DNA of 64,000 nt from Thalassotalea hakodatensis (GCF_030295995.1 NZ_AP027365.1:2822066-2886065); one strand, 5' to 3'; positions 37,731-46,274 are shown, numbered from the stretch's first letter. Numbers and translations are program-made. Notes: generated by a model not told the origin, from the letters alone.

Positions 37731-38933
37731 TTAATACTCAAAAAGTAGAAAATACCCGTAGGCAACTATCAAGGCAGGAACGGCAGAATAGCACGTTGCA
37801 ATAACGGCAACTTTCGGGGATAACGCAATGGCAGGAAATAAAGCATCGCCATCGTTACTAATCGCATTTCCAAGCTGAGCAGACAATGGAATAGCCCCAT
37901 TCAGATACAAAGTGGTTGTTAAAATTTGTGGTCCACAACCAGGGATCATACCAACTAATACGCTGATCAGTGGTGTGACCGCTGGAAGTGCTGAGAAAAG
38001 ATGAATCAATTGTAGATCAGTAAAAAAAACAATGAGTTCAAAACAAAGTAACGCTATAACCACCCAACTAATAATAAAGTTTGTATCTAAAGCAACCCTT
38101 TGAAAAATAGCATGTTGTTTGGGCTTATCATCTTCAGCGACTATCGATTTAAAGCTATTTGTTTCACTTGTGGTTGCCCATAAGAGAATAAATAAAAACG
38201 CCATCATTGCACCACCACGATAAATAATACTATTTTGTTGGCTCGACAACCATGGAAGCTCTATTTGAGCAGCCATCAATACCGCGATAATTGCACATGG
38301 AATTAACAGTAACTGCCATAATCCACCTTGAAGCATTACTCGTTTTAACGGTTTATTGGTTGATGTTTTACAACTCTTTTTATGTCTTGTGTTTGTTGAA
38401 ATTGGCCGAAGAAAATCATGGCCATGGATCATATTAACCATGATCCCAGATAACACTCCAACGATAAAACAAACAGCGATTATCACTATACCCACTTCAG
38501 GTTGTGCAGCAAGCAACAAAAAAGCGGCATCTCCCATGGTAGCTGTAAGCACCGCGACAACAGCGCCAAACCTCATACTGCCTGAAACATATTGCGAAAT
38601 AACAATAATTGCCCCACCACAACCAGGCAATAGCCCTAAAAAAGCAGCCAATATAATTTGCCTATTAGGGGTACTTATGAAGGTAGAAACTAAATATTCG
38701 TAACTCGATGTATTCGCAACTGAGTTCACCACTAAGTGATAAAGGAAAAGAGACATCGCAACAAAAACAGCGACTTGCCAAAAAGCATCAGACAACACGC
38801 TTAAGGTTAATGTTTGCGTTTCAGGTATTATTAAAAGTGCTAATAAAAAGCTAGGCAAGAAGAGTCTACGGTACTGAGGAAAGTCTGTCGTATTTCGCCA
38901 GAGTAATGCTTTTTGATAAAGTGAAGTTGCCAT
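37731..38933 (-). CDS. Putative 10-TM manganese/heavy-metal exporter (MntX / ArsP_2 family)
   Basis: A 400-residue membrane protein with about ten hydrophobic segments in two similar halves. Each half carries a PGCG motif: AAFLGLLPGCGGAIIVISQY (near residue 100) and VLVGMIPGCGPQILTTTLYL (near residue 330). Acidic residues lie in the following spans, MGDAAFL and SNDGDALFPAIALSP. The internal repeat and both PGCG motifs match the family described as manganese exporter MntX or 'putative 10TM heavy-metal exporter'. It is the last gene of a small minus-strand cassette (S26 peptidase, TPR-like, tiny ORF) headed by a Fur box. Mn or Fe export is inferred. Confidence 0.75.
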   Translation of the reverse strand: MATSLYQKALLWRNTTDFPQYRRLFLPSFLLALLIIPETQTLTLSVLSDAFWQVAVFVAMSLFLYHLVVNSVANTSSYEYLVSTFISTPNRQIILAAFLGLLPGCGGAIIVISQYVSGSMRFGAVVAVLTATMGDAAFLLLAAQPEVGIVIIAVCFIVGVLSGIMVNMIHGHDFLRPISTNTRHKKSCKTSTNKPLKRVMLQGGLWQLLLIPCAIIAVLMAAQIELPWLSSQQNSIIYRGGAMMAFLFILLWATTSETNSFKSIVAEDDKPKQHAIFQRVALDTNFIISWVVIALLCFELIVFFTDLQLIHLFSALPAVTPLISVLVGMIPGCGPQILTTTLYLNGAIPLSAQLGNAISNDGDALFPAIALSPKVAVIATCYSAVPALIVAYGYFLLFEY

Positions 38934-38955
38934 GAATAATCATCCCTTATAGGGA

Positions 38956-39255
38956 TTACATTGCCACTTTATTAACATAAATAATGCGACCAATGACTTG
39001 CTCTTTATTAATTGGCCCTAATTCTTCTATTGTTTCACTAGTTTCATTTTCTCCTTTCCCCCAAATAAAGCCATTTCTATCAACCACTGCAACAGTTTTT
39101 ACCACTATGCCAAATCGTCTATGCTTTATCAGTACTCGGTGCCCTTCTTTTATTGGCAAAAAATTTAACCAATTACACACCAATACGGCACTATTTTGAG
39201 GAAATAGTGGTGCCATACTGTGGCCTTTTACCTTCCAAAATTTTAAGCCAAGCAT
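38956..39255 (-). CDS. Small S24/S26-family peptidase (SodX-like)
   Basis: A 99-residue protein of the signal-peptidase/LexA fold. The catalytic Ser is in GHSMAP (Ser13), and the general-base Lys is in GIVVKTV (Lys53). The C-terminal EQVIGRIIYV matches box E of small S26 peptidases. It has no membrane anchor. The closest type by memory is the nickel-superoxide-dismutase maturation protease (SodX), but no sodN lies nearby. Alternatively it is a stand-alone regulator-type peptidase. It follows the TPR-like gene by 13 bases and precedes the exporter by 22, so co-transcription is likely. Confidence 0.7.
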   Translation of the reverse strand: MLGLKFWKVKGHSMAPLFPQNSAVLVCNWLNFLPIKEGHRVLIKHRRFGIVVKTVAVVDRNGFIWGKGENETSETIEELGPINKEQVIGRIIYVNKVAM

Positions 39256-39268
39256 CGTTATTCCTCTT

Positions 39269-39703
39269 TTAATGCAACACTTCTTCGTTCTGAGCTAAGC
39301 GCACTTTTAACGCCTTTAACTTGTTTACACAGTCTTCGCAAATAGGGTATTTTTTTGAAAAAGATAATAGCCGTTGTAAGGTAATATTAAGTGCCTTTAT
39401 AGCAATGAGCTTCACATCTTCATCACGTACACTATCATCAGATAATGCTTGCAAATATTCATGGGGAACTAATAAGTATCGAAGTGACACATCAAGGTCA
39501 CCCTGTACTTCAAAAAGTGCAGAAAGGTTATGGCATGCGCAGATCCATGCTAATAAAATATCGGTTTCATACGGATTATTTTGATAATTATCCGCCAACA
39601 ACTCATACGCTTCTTTGTAATAAAATTCAGCTTGTAACCAACGTCTATCGTAAAAGCATTCATTACCATTGTTTAATAATGCTTGCCATTGCTCATGCTG
39701 CAT
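39269..39703 (-). CDS. TPR-like hypothetical protein
   Basis: A 144-residue all-helical protein that reads as two to three TPR-like helical hairpins. Examples are ALLNNGNECFYDRRWLQAEFYYKEAYELL and CACHNLSALFEVQGDLDVSLRYLL (in parts). A CEDCVNKLKALK segment near the C-terminus has a CxxC pair that may bind metal. There is no signal peptide. An AAGGAG site precedes the ATG. First clear gene of the cassette downstream of a Fur box, so it may be expressed under iron limitation. Specific function is unknown. Confidence 0.6.
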   Translation of the reverse strand: MQHEQWQALLNNGNECFYDRRWLQAEFYYKEAYELLADNYQNNPYETDILLAWICACHNLSALFEVQGDLDVSLRYLLVPHEYLQALSDDSVRDEDVKLIAIKALNITLQRLLSFSKKYPICEDCVNKLKALKVRLAQNEEVLH

Positions 39704-39750
39704 TGTAACTCCTTCTTTTTTAAGAATATAAACGGGCTTTGTTCAACATA

Positions 39751-39870
39751 CTATTTAGTACAGATTTGCATCACTCTGCGATTCAACATAAAAACATGAC
39801 GTTTAAATGATTTATAACCCCTTACTTCTGAACAACAGTGTATGGCTGTTAGCGTAAGTAAAAAATCCAT
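39751..39870 (-). CDS. Possible 39-codon ORF directly behind the Fur-box promoter
   Basis: It encodes MDFLLTLTAIHCCSEVRGYK followed by a basic tail with HVFMLNRRVMQIC. The start is 30-odd bases after the predicted transcription start, and the stop is 47 bases before the TPR-like gene. It has a hydrophobic start, a CC pair and a final Cys. The ribosome binding site is weak. I do not recognise it. It could be a real small protein, a leader, or a chance ORF. Upstream in-frame TTG at 39936 lies inside the promoter and is not credible. Confidence 0.35.
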   Translation of the reverse strand: MDFLLTLTAIHCCSEVRGYKSFKRHVFMLNRRVMQICTK

Positions 39871-39903
39871 AATCAAACCGTAAAATAGATGAAACCAAAT
39901 AAC

Positions 39904-39936
39904 CCAAATGATAATCATTATTATTTTTGTTTGCAA
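39904..39936 (-). promoter_or_regulatory. Fur box overlapping a sigma-70 promoter
   Basis: Read on the minus strand, 39922-39904 gives AATAATGATTATCATTTGG. I count 15 of 19 positions to the Fur consensus GATAATGATTATCATTATC, including a perfect 6-1-6 AATGAT-T-ATCATT core. It overlaps a promoter with -35 TTGCAA (39936-39931), a 17-bp spacer and -10 TATCAT (39913-39908). Both face the TPR/S26/exporter cassette. Confidence 0.7.
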
Positions 39937-40100
39937 TATTTTTATTTGTTTTATTGTTGAAAGTAAACTGATGGATTGAATAAATGAATGTAGATAAGCT
40001 TTGTCAGCTTTTCATCGCAAGTTAAAGAATGTAGTTTTCAACATGATCGTTAAGTGTAGTTCAACAATGAACCCTGCCTGTCGAAGCAACGACCATGCAC

Positions 40101-40124
40101 AAAAAAAGCGCCTTTCGGCGCTTT
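40101..40124 (-). terminator. htpG: htpG terminator
   Basis: On the minus strand AAAGCGCC-GAAA-GGCGCTTT followed by T residues. The stem has eight pairs with a GAAA tetraloop, 45 bases after the htpG stop. Confidence 0.9.
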
Positions 40125-40168
40125 AGTAAAACAAGTATCAAATAATCACTGTTATTAATGAACAACCG

Positions 40169-42130
40169 TTATTTGGTTAAACTCATCATCAATTTATTCA
40201 ACTTAGTAACAAATGATGCAGGATCTTTTAAGTTACCACGTTCAGCTAATGTTGCTTGTTCAAATAATACATCAACCCATTGGTTAAATTTATCATCGTC
40301 TGCTTCATCAGCCACATGCTTCACGAGATCATGTTCAGCATTAATTTCAAAAATTGGTTTTACATCGGGCACTTCTTGACCAACTTGCGCCATCAATTTC
40401 TGCATCTGAATACTCATGTCATCTTCAGCCGTCACGATAACCGCAGGAGAATCTGTCAAGCGATTAGAAATTTTCACTTCTTTAACTTTATCGCCTAGCG
40501 CTTCTTGCATGCGCTTAACCACAGAGTCAAACTCTTTTTCAAGCTTTTCTTGTTGTTCTTTAGATTCTTCATCGTCTAAATCACTTAAATCAACACCACC
40601 GCGAGCAACGGATTGCAATTGCTTTTCATCAAACTCGGTTAAATGACTCACTAACCACTCATCGATACGATCAGAAAGCAATAACACTTCAATACCTTTT
40701 TTACGGAACACTTCTAAATGCGGGCTATTTTTCGCCGCTTCAAAACTGTCTGCAACAACATAGTAAATCTTGTCTTGGCCTTCTTTCATACGTTCAATGT
40801 ATTCTGGTAAAGACACATTTTGTACTGAAGAATCTTCATGTGTTGACGCGAAACGCAACAACTTAGCGATAGCCTCTTTGTTGCCCATGTCTTCTGCTGG
40901 GCCTTCTTTTAATACTTGACCGAACTCATTCCAAAAAGCTTGATATTGTTCTTTATCTTTTTTACCGAACTTCTCTAACATTTTTAACACACGCTTAGTA
41001 CAACCTTTACGGATCGCTTGTGTTACTTTGTTATCTTGTAAGATTTCACGAGATACATTTAACGGTAAATCGTTCGAATCAAGTAAACCCTTCACAAAAC
41101 GAAGATACGTTGGCATGAATTGCTCTGCATCGTCCATAATAAAAACACGTTGAACATAGAGTTTCAAACCGTGTTGTTTTTCGCGGTTATACATATCGAA
41201 CGGGGCTTTACTTGGGATGTAAAGTAACGAGGTATATTCAGTATTACCCTCTACTTTACTGTGTTCCCAAAGTAATGGATCGGCAAAATCATGCGACACA
41301 TGCTTGTAGAACTCTTTGTACTCTTCTTCGGTAACGTCTGCTTTTTCACGTGTCCAAAGTGCTGTTGCTTTATTAACCGCTTCCCATTTCGCTGGAACCG
41401 CATCTTTAGCTTCAACCGCCGGCGTTACCACATTACCTTCATCATCTTTTACTTCATCTTGCGCCTCAACAGCAGGTACTTCTGGTGTTAGCATTTCAAC
41501 AGAGATTGAGATGTGATCTGAATACTTTGTCACAATTGAACGTAAGCGCCAGTCATCTAAAAACTCTTTTTCATCTTCTTTTAAATGAAGAATGATATCG
41601 GTACCACGATTCGATTTTTCAATTTGACGCGTCGTAAACTGGCCTTCGCCTTCACTTTGCCATTCAACAGCTTCATCAGCATTAGCACCAGCTGCTCTTG
41701 AACGAACGGTTACTTTGTCAGCAACAATAAAAGCTGAATAAAAACCAACACCAAACTGACCGATTAATTGTGAATCAGAAGCTTGGTCACCAGACAGTTT
41801 AGAAAAGAATTCAGCGGTGCCTGATTTTGCAATTGTCCCTAAATGCTCAATGACTTGCTCTTGAGTCATACCAATACCGTTATCTGAAATAGTAACCGTA
41901 TTATTCTCTTTATCAGCACTTACGCGAACGCGTAAATCACCATCACCTTCATATAAATCAGCATTTTTTAATGCTTCAAATCTAAGCTTATCGGAAGCAT
42001 CTGCCGCATTTGATACTAATTCACGCAAAAAAATCTCTTTGTTTGAATACAAAGAATGAATCATTAATTGAAGAAGTTGTTTTACTTCAGTTTGAAAGCC
42101 ATGAACTTCTGGTTGACCTGCATCAGACAT
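40169..42130 (-). CDS. htpG: Chaperone HtpG (bacterial Hsp90)
   Basis: A 653-residue Hsp90. The GHKL ATPase motifs are [20 protein letters not shown] in the first 50 residues, [10 protein letters not shown] near residue 81 and [11 protein letters not shown] near residue 124. The middle domain has [13 protein letters not shown] and [10 protein letters not shown]. It is a stress chaperone working with DnaK. It is about 29 residues longer than E. coli HtpG, with an Ala/Val/Pro/Glu-rich insert around residues 214-247 between N and middle domains. A near-perfect sigma-32 promoter lies upstream. Its synteny with recR and adk matches E. coli, with inserts on both sides. Confidence 0.97.
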   Translation of the reverse strand: MSDAGQPEVHGFQTEVKQLLQLMIHSLYSNKEIFLRELVSNAADASDKLRFEALKNADLYEGDGDLRVRVSADKENNTVTISDNGIGMTQEQVIEHLGTIAKSGTAEFFSKLSGDQASDSQLIGQFGVGFYSAFIVADKVTVRSRAAGANADEAVEWQSEGEGQFTTRQIEKSNRGTDIILHLKEDEKEFLDDWRLRSIVTKYSDHISISVEMLTPEVPAVEAQDEVKDDEGNVVTPAVEAKDAVPAKWEAVNKATALWTREKADVTEEEYKEFYKHVSHDFADPLLWEHSKVEGNTEYTSLLYIPSKAPFDMYNREKQHGLKLYVQRVFIMDDAEQFMPTYLRFVKGLLDSNDLPLNVSREILQDNKVTQAIRKGCTKRVLKMLEKFGKKDKEQYQAFWNEFGQVLKEGPAEDMGNKEAIAKLLRFASTHEDSSVQNVSLPEYIERMKEGQDKIYYVVADSFEAAKNSPHLEVFRKKGIEVLLLSDRIDEWLVSHLTEFDEKQLQSVARGGVDLSDLDDEESKEQQEKLEKEFDSVVKRMQEALGDKVKEVKISNRLTDSPAVIVTAEDDMSIQMQKLMAQVGQEVPDVKPIFEINAEHDLVKHVADEADDDKFNQWVDVLFEQATLAERGNLKDPASFVTKLNKLMMSLTK

Positions 42131-42467
42131 TCGAGCTATCTCCTATCTTACTATCTGTTATTGGTGTTAATGAGGACAACGCCTCTTGATAGAGCAGATA
42201 TGGGGATAGCGAAAATAAAATCAAGCACAAAAAATATATTCAGAAAATTTATTTATCAATGAACCATTACTACCCACAATATCATGGCACGATAAGCGGT
42301 AGCTTTATCGTTAAAGATAAAAAACAAAGCCAGTACACTCTGAAAGATAAAACCAATTATCCTCAGCGACTTTACTAAGTTTTCACTCTTTTTAGCAGGT
42401 TGTCGATTTAGTGTTACACTCAAAGTAAGCGTTAATATTTTCAACAATTAACAGAAAGGTAGGTATC
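42131..42467. other. 337-bp divergent region, htpG / 42468 gene
   Basis: It contains the sigma-32 promoter of htpG (42198-42225) and presumably the promoter of the 42468 gene, for which I see no convincing consensus. A minus-strand frame here (42256-42447) lacks a credible start. Confidence 0.5.
42198..42225 (-). promoter_or_regulatory. htpG: Sigma-32 heat-shock promoter of htpG
   Basis: On the minus strand: CTTGATT (42225-42219), 13-bp spacer, CCCCATAT (42205-42198). This closely matches the sigma-32 consensus CTTGAAA-N13/14-CCCCATNT. Transcription would begin about 60 bases upstream of the htpG ATG. Confidence 0.88.
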
Positions 42468-42848
42468 ATGACATCACTTTCAAACGGCATGACAATAGGG
42501 CTTGAACGCACGAACAATGACTTCTTTATTTCATTAAAACTCACAGGAAAATTAACCCATGAAGACTACCAAGCCATTATTCCCATTGTTGAATCAGCAC
42601 TCGCCAAAGTTGTTTCACCGAACATCGACGCTTTTATTGATGCGTCAGCATTTGAAGGGTGGGAGGTACGAGCTGCTTGGGATGATTTAGTTTTTGGTTT
42701 AAAGCACAACAACGAATTTAGAAAAGTAGCTATTTATGGTGATAAAGACTGGCTAGAGTCGGTTTCTAAATTGAGCAATTGGTTTGTAACAGGAGAAGTT
42801 AAGCACTTTACTGATCCAGCTAAAGCGTTAGCATGGTTAGCAGAATAA
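42468..42848 (+). CDS. SpoIIAA-like (STAS-fold) protein
   Basis: A 126-residue protein of the SpoIIAA-like type (PF11964). Features are FFISLKLTGKLTHEDYQAIIP at the start, then a strand-helix segment IDAFIDASAFEGWEVRAAWDDL and a KVAIYGDKDWLESVSKLSNWF block (parts). This family is common in marine bacteria and lacks the phosphorylatable serine of true SpoIIAA. Its ligand may be lipid-like, but the function is unknown. A GGTAGG site precedes the ATG. Placed between recR and htpG, interrupting a gene pair that adjoins in E. coli. Confidence 0.8.
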   Translation: MTSLSNGMTIGLERTNNDFFISLKLTGKLTHEDYQAIIPIVESALAKVVSPNIDAFIDASAFEGWEVRAAWDDLVFGLKHNNEFRKVAIYGDKDWLESVSKLSNWFVTGEVKHFTDPAKALAWLAE

Positions 42849-42883
42849 CGATTAACCATGCTTTCGGTACAACTAGCACCTTG

Positions 42884-43486
42884 CTATTGGTAATTTTTAC
42901 GACCTGAAAATGCGTGCGATAATGTATTTCCATCAACGTACTCTAATTCGCCACCAACAGGAACACCATGCGCAATACGCGAAATACTTACTTGATATTT
43001 TCTGGCTAACTCAGCAACATAATGCGCAGTCGCTTCACCTTCAACAGTGGGATTTGTCGCGAGAATTAATTCATTGTATTGCTGTGTCGCTAGTTGTGTT
43101 TCTAATACCTCGAGTTTTAGATCTTCTGGGCCAATTCCATCAAGTGGCGATAAATGCCCCATTAAAATAAAATAAACCCCGTTAAATTCACCCGTTTGTT
43201 CAATAGCAATAACATCTGCGGGCGACTCTACTACACATAATTGACCACGATCTTGTCGTTTTGAACTCGCACATATATCGCAAATATTTTGCTCGGTAAA
43301 ATTCCGGCATTGTTGGCAATGTTGTACATGCTCCATTGCTTGGTGCAATACATCGGCTAATTTCTTACCGCCTACTCTATTGCGTTCAAGTAGTTGAAAC
43401 GCCATACGTTGAGCAGACTTTGCACCTACACCTGGTAAATATTTCAATGCGGTTATTAATTCTTGTACCAAAGGACTAAATTTCAT
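42884..43486 (-). CDS. recR: Recombination mediator protein RecR
   Basis: A 200-residue protein with a helix-hairpin-helix ([17 protein letters not shown]), a four-cysteine zinc finger (Cys57, Cys60, Cys69, Cys72) and a TOPRIM domain ([36 protein letters not shown]). It acts with RecF/RecO in loading RecA onto SSB-coated gaps. The length matches E. coli RecR (201). dnaX and ybaB, usually upstream, are not visible upstream of it, where an MFS gene diverges instead. So the usual dnaX-ybaB-recR operon is broken here. Confidence 0.96.
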   Translation of the reverse strand: MKFSPLVQELITALKYLPGVGAKSAQRMAFQLLERNRVGGKKLADVLHQAMEHVQHCQQCRNFTEQNICDICASSKRQDRGQLCVVESPADVIAIEQTGEFNGVYFILMGHLSPLDGIGPEDLKLEVLETQLATQQYNELILATNPTVEGEATAHYVAELARKYQVSISRIAHGVPVGGELEYVDGNTLSHAFSGRKNYQ

Positions 43487-43685
43487 ACACAGTTAACGAA
43501 AAGCAATTTTCGCTAGTCTAACCACTCAGCAAGAAAAGTTAAAATTATATATGATATTTTTCTATCTACTGATAAGAATTTACCTTAATATCAACGATAA
43601 AATCATTCGCCCTAAACAGAGATTTAGCTTGCTATGCGTTTGTCTTTTGATCCTATTAAACGCTTATAAAACCCAGAGATTTTTT

Positions 43686-44927
43686 ATGTTATCTAATGTA
43701 GTTATTACGCTTGTGTTGTTAATCACCACCGCATTTATCTTGAAAAAATGGTTAACACTTCCACACAATATTTTCCTACTTTTCATTATTCAGCCATTAG
43801 TCATGGCTTCATCACCCGTGATCGTTTTTATTGGCGGCATTTTATCATCTGAGTTAACGACAGATAAATCACTAGCCACCTTACCTATCACGTTAATGAT
43901 AGTAGGTGTCGCAACAGCTGCAATACCAGCGGCAATGTTAGCTAAAAAGCTTGGACGAAAAACGGCAACACTCTTTGGTTTTTCTCTAGGTTTAATCGGT
44001 TGCACCTTGGCGATGATCGCCACCCAAATAGCAAGTTTTACATTATTTAGCCTTGCCGCTCTGTCACTAGGCTTTTGCGCTGCTTTTGTGCAGCAACTAC
44101 GTTTTGCTGCGATTGAAAGTACTAAAAATCAAGAAGATGTTCCTTCCATGTTATCAGTACTGATGCTCAGTGGTATATTTTCAGCATTCTTAGGCCCTGA
44201 AATTGCAGTAACAGCCAAAGACTGGATTTCATCACCACACGGCTATACGGGGTCCTTTGCTTTTATTGCCGTATTATTAGTGATAGCAATGATAATATTT
44301 ACACAGTTTGATGGTGCAAAACCCATTATTAATACAGGTAAAAGAAGTGGTCGTGCGATGAAAGACATTATCAAGCAACCTATATTTATTATTGCAATAC
44401 TCAGTGCTGCCATTGGTTTTGCGTTGATGAGTTATTTAATGACTGCCACTCCCATAAGTATGCATCATATGCATGGCCATTCGTTGCTTGATACCAAATG
44501 GGTTATCCAATCACACATTGCTGCCATGTTTGTTCCGTCATTATTTACGGGTTGGTTAGTGAAGAAAATAGGCTTAAAACACCTGATGCTTATTGGTACC
44601 TTGTTATATGCGGTGGTTGCAGTTATCGCTTATTCTGGCATGCAAGTTATTCACTATTGGTGGGCTTTATTATTGTTAGGCGTTGGTTGGAACTTTTTAT
44701 TCCTTACCGGAACGTCATTGCTTCCTAGAAGTTATCATGAAGATGAAAAACATAAGGTACAAGCATTCAATGATTTTGTTATTTTTGGCTGTCAAGCAAG
44801 CGCATCATTGTTAGCCGGAGTCGTACTGTACCAATTTGGTTGGGCTGGAGTTGTTACATCAAGTTTGCCGTTTATCGTTATTTTACTGCTATTAAGCATT
44901 AAATATTACCGTCAAAAAGCACTTTAA
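43686..44927 (+). CDS. MFS transporter
   Basis: A 413-residue major facilitator with 11-12 hydrophobic segments. The loop between TM2 and TM3 has MLAKKLGRKTATLFG, the family's GxxxDRxGRR-like signature. The C-terminal half has a similar LVKKIGLKHLMLIG. A conserved YMHGHS-like region, ISMHHMHGHSL, contains four histidines near residue 260. The ATG at 43686 gives a normal first helix. A longer frame from 43551 would add 45 unlikely residues. The substrate is unknown. Divergent from recR, convergent with a GST gene. Confidence 0.82.
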   Translation: MLSNVVITLVLLITTAFILKKWLTLPHNIFLLFIIQPLVMASSPVIVFIGGILSSELTTDKSLATLPITLMIVGVATAAIPAAMLAKKLGRKTATLFGFSLGLIGCTLAMIATQIASFTLFSLAALSLGFCAAFVQQLRFAAIESTKNQEDVPSMLSVLMLSGIFSAFLGPEIAVTAKDWISSPHGYTGSFAFIAVLLVIAMIIFTQFDGAKPIINTGKRSGRAMKDIIKQPIFIIAILSAAIGFALMSYLMTATPISMHHMHGHSLLDTKWVIQSHIAAMFVPSLFTGWLVKKIGLKHLMLIGTLLYAVVAVIAYSGMQVIHYWWALLLLGVGWNFLFLTGTSLLPRSYHEDEKHKVQAFNDFVIFGCQASASLLAGVVLYQFGWAGVVTSSLPFIVILLLLSIKYYRQKAL

Positions 44928-44931
44928 CGTT

Positions 44932-44967
44932 TATTGACCTTGCAAGAATTTACTTACAAGGTCAATA
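44932..44967. terminator. Hairpin between MFS and GST genes
   Basis: TATTGACCTTG (44932-44942) pairs perfectly with CAAGGTCAATA (44957-44967) over a 14-base loop, between convergent stop codons. No U-run. Terminator role inferred. Confidence 0.5.
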
Positions 44968-44969
44968 CA

Positions 44970-45587
44970 TTATGCACCTTTAGGTAAGTTAAAGCTTGCG
45001 CCTTCCTGCTCAAAAGCGTCAACAAAAACTTTATGCTGAGTTAAATCAGCAACTAAATTCTTTACATTATCACCTAAAGGGATAGTTAACTCTGGGAAAT
45101 AATTACCCCAATTAGCATAAATCGCTAATAGATAATCTATAACAGTTACAGAATTACCAGTAAGATATTGCTGTTGTGCCAACCTGTTATCAATAATCTG
45201 CCAAAGTCTAGCAACATTTTCAGCAAGCTGTCTTAAATACACTGTTTTTTCTTCACTATCCGTCATTACAGAAGCTGTAGTAAAGAGTTTACTATAAGCA
45301 GGATGTAACGTGGCGTAATTAAACATTAACCATTGATTAAACGTATTTTTTTCTTTCTCACTAGTAAAGGTTATTTGATGTTTATCAAGTAAGTACAAAA
45401 CAATCGCTGAACCTTCGGTTAGCACAAGATCGCCATTGATTAATGCCGGCACTTGATTTGTAGGTACTATCTGTTGGTAGTTAGGTACCTTATCTCGGTG
45501 AACAACTTCAGCCTTAATATCCAATATATTTAATAGTACATGAATGCCTGTTGAGCAGGTCCCTGGTAACGTAACAAGTGTATACAT
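44970..45587 (-). CDS. Glutathione S-transferase family protein
   Basis: A 205-residue GST. The thioredoxin-like N-domain has PGTCSTGIHVLLNILDIKAEVV and the cis-proline/glutathione motif NQVPALINGDLVLTEGSAIV (residues about 45-64). The helical C-domain has YLTGNSVTVIDYLLAIYANW. A Cys/Ser near residue 11-13 is typical of beta-class enzymes. It probably conjugates glutathione to electrophiles or acts in thiol chemistry. Third gene in a minus-strand unit with a tautomerase and an NTF2-like protein, opposite a LysR gene. Confidence 0.85.
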   Translation of the reverse strand: MYTLVTLPGTCSTGIHVLLNILDIKAEVVHRDKVPNYQQIVPTNQVPALINGDLVLTEGSAIVLYLLDKHQITFTSEKEKNTFNQWLMFNYATLHPAYSKLFTTASVMTDSEEKTVYLRQLAENVARLWQIIDNRLAQQQYLTGNSVTVIDYLLAIYANWGNYFPELTIPLGDNVKNLVADLTQHKVFVDAFEQEGASFNLPKGA

Positions 45588-45609
45588 AGTTATCTCCTAT
45601 TAGAGTAAA

Positions 45610-45816
45610 TTAGCTATTTGCTGTGCGGCGAAACTCGCTCACCGGCAGTCCTGAAATTCCCCAGTTATCTAATGGAACTTCTTCAATGACAACAAATGTA
45701 GTTGCCGGTTCTTTATCTAGCACTTCAGATAACATTGCGGTCGTTTGTGCAATCAAACGTTGTTTTTGTCTGTTCGTTACCCCTTCATCGGTAACTTGTA
45801 TTTTTACATAAGGCAT
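45610..45816 (-). CDS. 4-oxalocrotonate tautomerase-family protein
   Basis: A 68-residue protein of the tautomerase superfamily. The family normally uses the Pro exposed by removal of Met1: MPYVKIQVTDEGVT. The pattern continues KQRLIAQTTAMLSEVLDKEP and TFVVIEEVPLDNWGISGLPV, the latter typical of YolI/PptA-like members with a final aromatic-Gly loop. It is likely to catalyse keto-enol conversion of a small aromatic-derived acid. It lies between NTF2-like (25 bp upstream) and GST (22 bp downstream). Confidence 0.85.
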   Translation of the reverse strand: MPYVKIQVTDEGVTNRQKQRLIAQTTAMLSEVLDKEPATTFVVIEEVPLDNWGISGLPVSEFRRTANS

Positions 45817-45840
45817 GGCCTTTCTCCTGTGGTTACAACA

Positions 45841-46218
45841 TTATTTAAACGGTGTTAGTTGATAATGAAATACCTTGCTAATGATTTGCCATTGATTATC
45901 AAGGTAGATAAAACTTAAAAAATCGGTGAAGTACTTAGGCGAAATAACACACTGCACTTTAGCTAAGGCGGTTTGGTTGCCAACTACGTCGATAGTGAGA
46001 ATACGATCTTGCCTTACTTGTTCTTTACTTGAAGGTGATTGACGTTTTTCTACATTCGCGAAATACTCTGGCATTGATAAATGAATGAGCGCTCCGTCCG
46101 TGATACTGGTATAACGGGCATTTCGATGAAATACTTGCGCTAATCTCGAAACATCTGCGTGATATAACCCGTCAAAATATTTGTTAATTTGTTGCTTTAT
46201 CGCACTGATATTATCCAT
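45841..46218 (-). CDS. NTF2-like (SnoaL / putative lumazine-binding) protein
   Basis: A 125-residue cone-fold protein. MDNISAIKQQINKYFDGLYHADVSRLAQVFHRNARYTSI begins the fold (here in parts), and FYLDNQWQIISKVFHYQ is the final strand pair. Such proteins may be small hydrolases/isomerases or ligand-binding proteins. First gene of the tautomerase-GST unit, so an aromatic or oxidised-substrate role is likely by context. Divergent from lysR with 90 bp between starts. Confidence 0.75.
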   Translation of the reverse strand: MDNISAIKQQINKYFDGLYHADVSRLAQVFHRNARYTSITDGALIHLSMPEYFANVEKRQSPSSKEQVRQDRILTIDVVGNQTALAKVQCVISPKYFTDFLSFIYLDNQWQIISKVFHYQLTPFK

Positions 46219-46260
46219 GTGTTTATCTCCTGTTTCAGTAATAGGCGTAGTTTACAAAAC

Positions 46261-46274
46261 ATCAGACTACTGAT
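46261..46274. promoter_or_regulatory. Candidate LysR operator between divergent genes
   Basis: ATCAG-ACTA-CTGAT is an interrupted palindrome of LysR-type size (T-N11-A class). It lies midway in the 90-bp gap between 46218 and 46309. Confidence 0.4.

Larger units (their letters stand above)
39704..40168. other. 465-bp gap between the Fur cassette and htpG
   Basis: It contains a possible 39-codon ORF (39751-39870), a Fur box overlapping a good promoter (39904-39936), about 170 bp (39937-40100) with no recognised content, and the htpG terminator (40101-40124). Confidence 0.6.

Noticed and set aside
38956-39255. Nickel superoxide dismutase locus (sodN-sodX) suggested by the S26 peptidase
   Set aside because: No sodN or nickel-hook sequence is adjacent, so only the peptidase family is claimed.
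42256-42447. 63-codon hydrophobic frame on the minus strand between 42468 and htpG
   Set aside because: TTG start with no ribosome binding site, only 20 bases from the divergent gene, and it would overlap that gene's promoter. Hydrophobicity alone is weak evidence.
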